Part shown: piece by piece, positions 1-5,101 of the stretch
Numbering within the stretch: position 1 is the first letter of the stretch
How the letters are laid out: every line of letters starts with the position of its first letter
Made by a program: the position numbers and the translations under genes
The notes under the pieces: generated by a model
Told to the model about the DNA's origin: nothing
Databases searched by the model: none
What the model saw: only the letters and a program-made list of their open reading frames with translations
Assembly (NCBI GenBank): GCA_029879555.1
Contig: JAOUQB010000214.1
Coordinates: 1 to 5,101 of the forward strand
Length of the DNA stretch: 5,101 nt
From: Nitrospirota bacterium
Lineage (GTDB): Bacteria; Nitrospirota; Nitrospiria; Nitrospirales; UBA8639
Direction of reading: 5' to 3'

Positions 1-1098
1 AAAATCTAATTCGTGGTCCTGCCCATCGGCATGATGAAGAATTCGCAAATGAATAAGTCCGTCCTTACGTTCCTCAACAACCAAGTATTCGCGAAATAAT
101 TCAAAGCCCTCAAAGAACACATCTGAGCGATGAGGGATCACTTCCTGCCAATGAGTTTTTTCAGGGGTTTTTACCCCAGTCTTCATCAATCGGAAATTTT
201 TGGCCTGATCATTGGTGCGAATAAAAAAATACTCTCCAAGGTGATCCACATCGTATTCATGCCCTCGCTCACGCGGACAAAAAACTTGAAAGCCCCCCCC
301 AGGGGTATCCGCATTCAAATAAAGATACTCACTACTCACCGTTTGATGGAGGCCAATCAAGAGATACCGTTTGGATTTGGATTTCGCGATAAAGGCCGAA
401 AAGGTCTCATCCGCTTCCTCATAGACCAATTCATCTTGAGCAGAATCCTGGCCCAATACATGCCGATAGATTCGGTATGAGCGTAAGGTGTCAGGATCTT
501 GCCTGGCATACAAAAGGGTTCGATTATCATTACCCCATTCCATATTTCCGGTCACGGCGGGAATCACATCCGTCAATATTTCACCGGTAGCAAGATTTTT
601 AAACCCAAGGGAATAGATTCGCCGACCCTGTGTATCAATCGCAAAGGCCACGATATCTTGCCCAGAACTCACCATCCAATTTCCCAAAGAAAAATACTCA
701 TGTCCTTCGGCCATGGCATTCCCATCGATCATGATTTCTTCGGGGCCACTCAACGAGCCTTTTTTCCGGCAATAAATGGCATATTCTTTTCCTTCTTCAT
801 AACGGATGTAATAGACATAATCTCCTTGTTTGAAGGGAACAGAGAGGTCAACCGGTTTAATGCGCCCTTTAATTTCTTCAAATAACGTGTGTTCGAGTTC
901 CGCAGTATGTTCACGCAACGCTGTCGCATAGTCATTTTCTTTCTCTAAATATGCCAGGACTTCGGGGTTGGTCCGATCATTGAGCCAATAGTACGGATCA
1001 ACTCGAACCTGGCCATGTTGTTCCAAGGCATGAGGAATTGATTTCGCCAGAGGTGGCTCAGGGATAGACAAAGGTATACGGGAAGAATGCGTCGTCAT
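1..1098 (-). CDS. ptrB: Oligopeptidase B (S9A prolyl oligopeptidase family), N-terminal part, cut by window edge
   Basis: This is the first 366 codons of a cytosolic serine peptidase that cleaves short peptides after Arg or Lys. The reading frame is open from an ATG at 1098-1096 to the window edge. The start is supported by AAGGA 7 nt upstream (1110-1106). Recognisable family stretches are DPYYWLND near residues 34-41, a YYIRYEEGKEYAIYCRK segment, SLGNWMVS followed by RRIYSLGFKNLATGE, RIYRHVLGQDSAQDELVYEE, RERGHEYDVDH and LVVEERKDGL. These line up in order with remembered E. coli PtrB sequence. The visible part is the N-terminal extension plus most of the beta-propeller that limits substrate size. 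The catalytic Ser-Asp-His domain lies beyond the window, so activity cannot be judged here. Family length is about 690 residues, so roughly half is present. No signal peptide is seen. The gene starts 41 bp after arfB on the same strand and is probably co-transcribed. A related S9A peptidase is the only serious alternative. Confidence 0.93.
   Translation of the reverse strand, partial: MTTHSSRIPLSIPEPPLAKSIPHALEQHGQVRVDPYYWLNDRTNPEVLAYLEKENDYATALREHTAELEHTLFEEIKGRIKPVDLSVPFKQGDYVYYIRYEEGKEYAIYCRKKGSLSGPEEIMIDGNAMAEGHEYFSLGNWMVSSGQDIVAFAIDTQGRRIYSLGFKNLATGEILTDVIPAVTGNMEWGNDNRTLLYARQDPDTLRSYRIYRHVLGQDSAQDELVYEEADETFSAFIAKSKSKRYLLIGLHQTVSSEYLYLNADTPGGGFQVFCPRERGHEYDVDHLGEYFFIRTNDQAKNFRLMKTGVKTPEKTHWQEVIPHRSDVFFEGFELFREYLVVEERKDGLIHLRILHHADGQDHELDF
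293..300. repeat. Homopolymer C8 (G8 on the coding strand) inside ptrB
   Basis: Eight consecutive C on the plus strand read as GGG GGG GG(C) on the coding strand and encode Gly-Gly-Gly at about residues 267-269 of the oligopeptidase. Gain or loss of one base would shift the frame in the middle of the propeller domain. The tract is directly visible; any role in phase variation is speculation. Confidence 0.6.
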
Positions 1099-1129
1099 AA
1101 ATAGTTCCTTATCATATTTGTCATGATCA

Positions 1130-1141
1130 AATTGGCCAATT
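1130..1141. repeat. 12-bp perfect palindrome at the arfB stop codon
   Basis: AATTGGCCAATT is its own reverse complement. It sits in the 41-bp gap between arfB and ptrB and overlaps the arfB stop codon (1142-1140). It has no loop and no following U-tract, so it does not look like an intrinsic terminator. It could be a binding site for a dimeric protein or simply chance. Confidence 0.45.
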
Positions 1142-1571
1142 AGGCATCGTCAAAATTTTTAGGGGTTTGGCGCGTACGTTTGGTCTCCGTCCGTTGTTTT
1201 TTGCCTTCTAATCGTCTCTCACGCACCCGAGCCGGCACCCGAGTCGGCACGCGGTACTTCATGGGTTGCAACGCCTTCTGAAGCAATTCCACGAATCGAT
1301 CCAGTAGGTCAGCACGATTGGCCGCTTGTGATCGATGCCGTTGAGCTTGCATACGCAAGATCCCCTGCTTATTAATGCGTTGGGCCAAGGCCCCTACGAT
1401 TCGTCGTTTTTGGTACGAAGTCAGGGTTGAGGAAAGATTAAGGTCAAACTCCAAAATCACCCGACTATTCACCTTATTCACATTCTGACCACCAGGCCCA
1501 GTACTTCGAGTGGCAGAAAACTGAATTTCCGCATCCGGGATAGACGTCGTGGCATTAATGACAATCGGCAT
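1140..1571 (-). CDS. arfB: Alternative ribosome-rescue factor ArfB (class I release-factor-like peptidyl-tRNA hydrolase)
   Basis: The product is a 143-residue protein that hydrolyses the peptidyl-tRNA on ribosomes stalled at the 3' end of an mRNA, independent of a stop codon. The catalytic GGQ motif is seen as GPGGQNVNKV, with GGQ at residues 27-29, the same position as in E. coli ArfB (YaeJ). It is followed by RVILEFDL and by QAQRHRSQAANRADLLDR, matching the family core. The tail from about residue 110 is strongly basic (PTRVPARVRERRLEGKK onward); in this family it lies in the empty mRNA channel. There is no codon-recognition domain, which separates it from RF1 and RF2. I chose the ATG at 1571-1569 because it gives the usual family length of about 140 and places GGQ correctly. 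The purine-rich AGAGAAGAG upstream is a weak ribosome binding site at a rather long spacing. The frame stays open to a GTG at 1697, but that start has no visible Shine-Dalgarno. ptrB follows after 41 bp. Confidence 0.93.
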   Translation of the reverse strand: MPIVINATTSIPDAEIQFSATRSTGPGGQNVNKVNSRVILEFDLNLSSTLTSYQKRRIVGALAQRINKQGILRMQAQRHRSQAANRADLLDRFVELLQKALQPMKYRVPTRVPARVRERRLEGKKQRTETKRTRQTPKNFDDA

Positions 1572-1898
1572 GATTTCGTTTTCTCTTCTCTTGTATCGAC
1601 GGAACTGCTTTAGAGGGAACGGATGAATTCTGACAAAAATCTCTTTCTTCCGTATTACACAGATTCCCCGGGCAGGCTTCACATCACCCACCCTCACACC
1701 AGTGTAAACCCAAGAAAACCTATCTCACAATTTTCTCTTCCTTCGCATTTACGTAATAATACTCATAAAACAACAAAAGCAGGAGCGACAGCACTCCTGC
1801 TTTTGTTCCAAAAACCCGCCCTATGTAAGAACAACTGCTTACAAGATCAATTAAACAAACCAGCTGAAATTAGTGTTTTTACCTATATCACTTCTTTT
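1572..1898. other. 327-bp intergenic region between the sigma factor gene and arfB
   Basis: The region holds the terminator hairpin at 1772-1807 and a weak 6-bp hairpin at 1824-1843 (TGTAAG and CTTACA around an 8-nt loop). The remaining roughly 200 bp (1572-1771) must contain any separate arfB promoter, but I find no convincing -35/-10 pair there. The best candidate on the minus strand is TTGTGA (1730-1725) followed 17 nt later by TTACAC, which is a poor match. I find no plus-strand gene: the plus-strand frame across 1623-1952 runs through the terminator and into the end of the sigma gene, and has no recognisable features. Confidence 0.7.
1772..1807 (-). terminator. Rho-independent terminator after the sigma factor gene, possibly bidirectional
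   Basis: The two 14-nt arms are perfectly complementary: AACAAAAGCAGGAG (1772-1785) and CTCCTGCTTTTGTT (1794-1807), around an 8-nt loop. The GC-rich core is the 7-bp GCAGGAG/CTCCTGC. Read on the minus strand, the core is followed by TTTTGTTGTTTTATG, a good U-tract. It lies 91 bp beyond the sigma factor stop codon and so should end that transcript and separate it from arfB. Read on the plus strand, the core is followed by TTTTGTT, so it could also stop transcription coming the other way, although no plus-strand gene is present. Confidence 0.85.
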
Positions 1899-3176
1899 TT
1901 ACTGTATTTCAGCGAGCATGGCCTTAACATGAGATTCTTTGAGTTTCTTTAAGGCCACCACTTCGATTTGGCGAATGCGCTCCCGTGTCACCGACATTGA
2001 TTGCCCGACTTGCTCAAGAGTCCAAGGCTCATCCCCTCCAATTCCAAATCTTAATCGAACCACTTGTTCTTCTCGAGGATTGAGCACCTGAAAAATTTTC
2101 GCCAACCATTGGGCATTGGATTTTCGGGAAACCTCCTCGTCGGGAGCTGAACAGTCCAAGTCTGGAATCAACTCACCCAATTCGGTTTCTCCGTCCACTG
2201 ATGGCGCATCCAAGGAAATCGGCTCTTGAAAGGCTTCGAGCGTTTCCCTGACTCGCTCGCTACTCATATCAAGCGCCTGGCCAATTTCATCAAATGTGGG
2301 CTCTCGGTCATATTGCTGTGCCAACCGTTGCGCCACTTTTGCAATTTTGGTCGACGCCTCGTTGGTATGAACCGGCACCCGAATCGTTCGACTTTGATCC
2401 GCGATGGCCCGGGTAATTCCTTGTCGAATCCACCACGTCGCATAGGTGCTAAACTTGAACCCGCGGGTATAATCAAACCGCTCAGCCCCTTTCATGAGAC
2501 CAATATTGCCCTCCTGAACAAGGTCTAAAAAATTTAGCCCGCGACCGAGATAGCGCTTGGCCACATTGACCACCAGACGAAGATTTCGTTGAATCAGTTC
2601 GTCCTTCGGCTCTTCAATCTCAACACGGATGCGTTGAATGCCATGAAATAATTCCCTCGCCTGTTGACTCCATTTTCGTCCGGCAGCCCCCTTTGTGGAA
2701 GCGACGGATTCTAAAGTCCTCATACATTCTAGGATTTCATCGATCACCGGAGACGAAAACCCCTTCAACTCCAGAAATTTCTGCAGTTGAAGATGAACCG
2801 CCTCAGCTTCCGGACTTTTTGTCAGCTTGTCAGACAACACCAATGCCTGATGGACGAAGGTTCGAAGTTGAGTGGTCCCTTCATAGAGGCGAATCCCCAG
2901 TTTCATCTCTTCATCTGCATGAAGCAAAGGACGAGATCGAAACCCTCGGAAATACATAGTTTCTAAATTTACCGACCCAGGTTCCGGCGTTATTTTTTCA
3001 AGACCATCCTGTTCCCAACCCTCCTGGGCCTGCTTGGACGAGGTCCGAGACGACCGGGGAGCACGTTTCATCACCCGACGTTTCTTGAGATAGGGTGCAT
3101 GATTGTTCTGTGCTGGATTCAATGTTGGTATTGCCTGAAGTGTGATCATCGCAACCCCCTTTTCAAGAATGGCCAT
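1899..3176 (-). CDS. Sigma-70 family RNA polymerase sigma factor (group 2, RpoD/RpoS-like) with a long 1.2-2.1 spacer
   Basis: This 425-residue protein would direct core RNA polymerase to a set of promoters. Residues 1-66 are basic and low in order-promoting sequence (KKRRVMKRAPRSSR near 31-44); there is no room for region 1.1 of primary sigmas. Region 1.2 is at about 67-100 (LETMYFRGFRSRPLLHADEE). Residues 101-190 form an extra, probably helical spacer. Region 2 spans about 192-270 with NLRLVVNVAKRYLGRGLNFL, FSTYATWWIRQGITRAIADQ and RTIRVPVH. Gln252 and Thr255 match the -10-reading pair of E. coli RpoD (Q437, T440). Region 3 follows, with a finger-like EPISLDAPSVDGETELGELIPD at 318-339. Region 4.2 has the helix-turn-helix with VTRERIRQIEVVALKKLK at 396-413. 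A secondary, stress-type sigma is likelier than the housekeeping one because region 1.1 is absent. The ATG at 3176 has AGGA 9 nt upstream; Met10 (3149) has a stronger ribosome binding site and is a real alternative. It lies 114 bp downstream of the sensor kinase, and a terminator follows. Confidence 0.92.
   Translation of the reverse strand: MAILEKGVAMITLQAIPTLNPAQNNHAPYLKKRRVMKRAPRSSRTSSKQAQEGWEQDGLEKITPEPGSVNLETMYFRGFRSRPLLHADEEMKLGIRLYEGTTQLRTFVHQALVLSDKLTKSPEAEAVHLQLQKFLELKGFSSPVIDEILECMRTLESVASTKGAAGRKWSQQARELFHGIQRIRVEIEEPKDELIQRNLRLVVNVAKRYLGRGLNFLDLVQEGNIGLMKGAERFDYTRGFKFSTYATWWIRQGITRAIADQSRTIRVPVHTNEASTKIAKVAQRLAQQYDREPTFDEIGQALDMSSERVRETLEAFQEPISLDAPSVDGETELGELIPDLDCSAPDEEVSRKSNAQWLAKIFQVLNPREEQVVRLRFGIGGDEPWTLEQVGQSMSVTRERIRQIEVVALKKLKESHVKAMLAEIQ
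3155..3163 (-). promoter_or_regulatory. Strong Shine-Dalgarno for an alternative sigma factor start at Met10
   Basis: The minus strand reads AAAAGGGGG, then TTGCG, then ATG at 3149-3147, a 5-nt spacing. This is richer than the AGGA 9 nt before the upstream ATG at 3176. Either start, or both, may be used. The choice changes only the first nine residues, outside all conserved sigma regions. Confidence 0.45.
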
Positions 3177-3186
3177 CGTGTCATGT

Positions 3187-3204
3187 CCTGTTTCTTCTTA
3201 CAGG
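3187..3204 (-). other. Small leader hairpin ahead of the sigma factor start
   Basis: In the minus-strand transcript CCTGT and ACAGG (3204-3200 and 3191-3187) can pair around an AAGAAGAA loop. The 3' arm contains the AGG of the Shine-Dalgarno that serves the ATG at 3176. With only 5 bp the stem is weak. Control of translation by this hairpin is an inference. Confidence 0.25.
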
Positions 3205-3246
3205 TATAGATGTACCAGCCCCATATGAAAGGGGAATTAAGAGAAG

Positions 3247-3277
3247 ATTAAAACTTTTTAATGGAAGACAAAGTCAA
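3247..3277 (-). promoter_or_regulatory. Weak candidate sigma-70-type promoter for the sigma factor gene
   Basis: On the minus strand TTGACT (3277-3272) is followed after 19 nt by TTTAAT (3252-3247), matching five of six bases in each consensus hexamer. The spacer is longer than the ideal 17. It lies about 70 bp ahead of the sigma factor start and just past the sensor kinase stop, where an internal promoter would let the sigma gene be expressed apart from the two-component system. The -10 hexamer lies in a 7-bp AT-rich inverted repeat (3247-3262). Confidence 0.25.
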
Positions 3278-3290
3278 ATCAGAGAAAACG

Positions 3291-4703
3291 TCAGGCAGGT
3301 ACGGCAGCTAACGGAAGAAACACCGTAAAACACGATCCACCATGAACGGCACTTTTTAGTTCAATGGTTCCATGATGAACTTCAACAATCCACTTGCAAA
3401 TGGCAAGACCAAGCCCCGTCCCTTTGGCTGCATGGGCCCGTGCGTCGTCAGTTCGGTAAAACCGATCGAAGACACGCGAATGGTTCTCAGGAGCAATGCC
3501 AATGCCATGATCTTGAACCATAATTTTGGCTTGACCTCCAACGACAGCTAAGGCCAGCTCAACTGTTTGTCCTTCTTGCGAATATTTCACTGCGTTATCT
3601 ACCAGATTTAATAAGAGCTCTCGCAACCGCAGATCATCCCCTTCCACCACCACGGGCTCGATCCTTGTCAGCACAGTTTGAACCCGGCGTTCCTTCCCTA
3701 GCAAATTGGCCTGTTGGTGGATTTCGCGAAACAAATCGTCGAGTTGCACGGGAAACATTTTCAGCTTAATTTCCCCAAGATCGGCTCGAGAGAGAAATAA
3801 CAATTCGTCCACTATTCGACTCATGCGATCGATCTCTTCTAAATTACTTTCCAAAACTCCACGGTAATCGTCCGCTTGACGTGGGCGGCGTAAGGCCAGC
3901 TCGGTCTCGCCTTTGGTAATAGTCAGCGGCGTTCGCAATTCATGTGAGGCATCGGCACTGAATTGGCGGATTTGCTTAAACGAGACTTCTAAACGCCCAA
4001 TCATGTCGTTAAAGGTTGAGGCCAATTGCCCAATTTCATCATTAGAATGTGGCGTCAAAATTCGTTGGCTCCAATCACCAGCCGTAATTCGACGCGCCGC
4101 TTGAGTAATGGCATGAACAGGACGTAGGGCGCGCCCAGACAGAAACCATCCGCCCAATAAGGACACCAGTAAGGCTAAGGGAGACGCAATATACAACCCC
4201 ACCAATAATCGTCGTAACATACGATCCGTAGATTGTAAGGACGTGCCCACCCGCAAAATATTCACGAGCTGTTCGCCCTGACGAATGGGCACAGACAGGA
4301 GTCGAAGCGACACGCCTTTCTTGAATTGCACTGATTCAAACGTCGACTCTCCCCGCAATGACGCCTGGAAGGCAGTTTGACTCAATGGAATTTCCCGACT
4401 TTGAATATTCGATGATTGAATCGTCACCTGCCCTGCGGGGCCAAAAATTTGAAAAAATTTATCGAGCAAGGCCAGCTCGGGGAAATCTTGGGAAAGATCT
4501 TCAAAAATGAGGAAGGGACCAAACCGGTGCTCCCCTAACGTCCGGATCGCCACTGCCGCCGCATCATCTAAGGACACGTCAACTTGCTCCCGAAGGGCAC
4601 GAGACATCACCAGATAAAGAGCGACGGCAAAGAGGAGAAGAATCAGAGCTAACGCGGAGCCATACCAGAGAGTGAGTCGAACCCGAATCGAGGTATTATT
4701 CAC
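3291..4703 (-). CDS. Two-component sensor histidine kinase, CusS/heavy-metal-sensor-like family
   Basis: This is a 470-residue inner-membrane kinase that autophosphorylates on His and passes the phosphate to the adjacent regulator. The start SIRVRLTLWYGSALALILLL is typical of the CusS/CopS/IrlS group. Membrane segments lie at about 13-33 and 166-188, with an extracytoplasmic loop of about 130 residues between them. HAMP covers roughly 189-242 (SGRALRPVHAIT, NDEIGQLASTFNDM). The HisKA box is SHELRTPL at 253-260, with His254 the phosphoacceptor. The ATPase domain shows the N box LLNLVDNAVKYS (364-375), G1 DHGIGI (398-403), F box FDRFYRTD (412-419) and G2 GTGLGL (428-433), so it looks fully active. 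The start is GTG at 4703-4701, overlapping the regulator's TGA as GTGA, with GAGG 8 nt upstream; this indicates translational coupling. The loop (about 34-161) has one His, no Cys and no Met, so copper or silver sensing is not supported despite the family resemblance. The ligand is unknown. Confidence 0.95.
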   Translation of the reverse strand: MNNTSIRVRLTLWYGSALALILLLFAVALYLVMSRALREQVDVSLDDAAAVAIRTLGEHRFGPFLIFEDLSQDFPELALLDKFFQIFGPAGQVTIQSSNIQSREIPLSQTAFQASLRGESTFESVQFKKGVSLRLLSVPIRQGEQLVNILRVGTSLQSTDRMLRRLLVGLYIASPLALLVSLLGGWFLSGRALRPVHAITQAARRITAGDWSQRILTPHSNDEIGQLASTFNDMIGRLEVSFKQIRQFSADASHELRTPLTITKGETELALRRPRQADDYRGVLESNLEEIDRMSRIVDELLFLSRADLGEIKLKMFPVQLDDLFREIHQQANLLGKERRVQTVLTRIEPVVVEGDDLRLRELLLNLVDNAVKYSQEGQTVELALAVVGGQAKIMVQDHGIGIAPENHSRVFDRFYRTDDARAHAAKGTGLGLAICKWIVEVHHGTIELKSAVHGGSCFTVFLPLAAVPA

Positions 4704-5101
4704 CCATCTGACCTCATCATATACCCGCTCCCCCGAATGGTTTGAATCAAACTACGTTCACGGCCTTTATCGATTTTATTCCGCAGATAACTAATATACA
4801 CATCGATCACATTCGTAAAGGTATCAAAATCTAAATCCCAGACATGTTCCGCAATCATCGAACGGGTCAAGACGCGCCCGGCATTTCGCATCAAATATTC
4901 CAGGAGCGCGTATTCTTTGGTCGTGAATTCCAAACGTTGATCTCCACGAGTGACCTCCCTCGTAACAGGATTAAGAATCACATCCTCCACCTGTAAGATC
5001 CCAGAAGGAGCGCCCCCAGCCCGCCGAAGCAAAGCCCGAGCCCTGGCTAATAATTCTTCAATGGCAAAGGGCTTCGTCAAATAATCATCAGCGCCAGCAT
5101 C
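4700..5101 (-). CDS. OmpR/PhoB-family response regulator, C-terminal part, cut by window edge
   Basis: The last 133 residues of a DNA-binding response regulator are visible; the frame runs out of the window at 5101. The fragment begins DAGADDYLTKPF, which is the end of the receiver domain and includes the conserved Lys (visible residue 10) that contacts the phosphoryl group. The phosphoacceptor Asp lies outside the window. A linker follows, then a complete winged-helix domain: FTTKEYALLEYLMRNAGRVL (59-78), SMIAEHVW (81-88), the recognition helix in TNVIDVYISYLRNKI (96-110) and the wing IQTIRGSGYMM (119-129). This pattern closely resembles CusR/CopR-type metal-response regulators, but the family resemblance does not establish the signal. 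The full protein is expected to be about 225 residues. The gene overlaps the sensor kinase by 4 bp, so the two form one translationally coupled operon. It presumably activates its own operon and unseen targets. Confidence 0.95.
   Translation of the reverse strand, partial: DAGADDYLTKPFAIEELLARARALLRRAGGAPSGILQVEDVILNPVTREVTRGDQRLEFTTKEYALLEYLMRNAGRVLTRSMIAEHVWDLDFDTFTNVIDVYISYLRNKIDKGRERSLIQTIRGSGYMMRSDG

Noticed and set aside
130..885. Plus-strand open frames of 116 and 128 codons (130-480 and 499-885)
   Set aside because: They lie opposite the well-supported oligopeptidase B frame, show no recognisable domain, and their products look like antisense translations.
750..935. Minus-strand 61-codon frame
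   Set aside because: It is in a different frame within oligopeptidase B and shows no independent support.
1824..1843. TGTAAG/CTTACA hairpin downstream of the sigma gene, as a second terminator
   Set aside because: The 6-bp stem is weak and is not followed by a U-tract on the minus strand.
1623..1952. Plus-strand 109-codon frame in the intergenic region
   Set aside because: It spans the arfB leader, the terminator hairpin and the end of the sigma gene, has no family resemblance, and I see no good Shine-Dalgarno before it.
2226..2959. Plus-strand and out-of-frame minus-strand open frames within the sigma gene
   Set aside because: They are shadows of the sigma factor frame, which is conserved along its full length.
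3247..3262. AT-rich 7-bp inverted repeat with a 2-nt centre, as a terminator after the sensor kinase
   Set aside because: The stem has only A-T pairs and a loop too small for a stable hairpin, so it is unlikely to terminate transcription.
1..5101. CRISPR array, tRNA, insertion sequence or attachment site
   Set aside because: I found no spaced direct repeats, cloverleaf, transposase or terminal inverted repeats on reading both strands.

Overview
The window is a compact, single-direction stretch of a bacterial chromosome. All five genes I can support lie on the minus strand, and the base composition looks roughly balanced by eye. The organism is most likely Gram-negative: the sensor kinase has a two-pass membrane layout with a large extracytoplasmic loop, an oligopeptidase B is present, and there is an RpoS/RpoD-like secondary sigma factor. 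I cannot fix the phylum from this sequence. Nitrospirota or a deltaproteobacterial relative would fit, but that is a guess. I see no mobile element, tRNA, rRNA or CRISPR array.

In the direction of transcription (right to left) the layout is as follows. The C-terminal part of an OmpR/PhoB-type response regulator (5101-4700, cut by the window edge) overlaps by 4 bp (GTGA) a CusS/heavy-metal-type sensor histidine kinase (4703-3291). After a 114-bp gap comes a sigma-70 factor of the RpoD/RpoS class (3176-1899). It has no room for region 1.1 and carries an unusual spacer of about 90 residues between regions 1.2 and 2.1. A perfect 14-bp hairpin with U-tracts (1772-1807) lies 91 bp past its stop and probably ends that transcript. 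Then come the ribosome-rescue hydrolase ArfB (1571-1140) and, 41 bp further on, the N-terminal 366 residues of oligopeptidase B (1098-1, cut by the window edge).

Functionally there are two groups. The first is a signalling block: a two-component system and an alternative sigma factor, which may or may not be one regulatory cascade. The second is a protein-quality pair: a peptidyl-tRNA hydrolase that frees stalled ribosomes and a peptidase that degrades peptides. The short gap between arfB and the peptidase gene suggests co-transcription. Nothing here amounts to a clearly new system. The points most worth a second look are the sigma factor's spacer domain, its position next to the two-component system, and the sensor's loop, which lacks the Met/His/Cys residues expected of a metal sensor.
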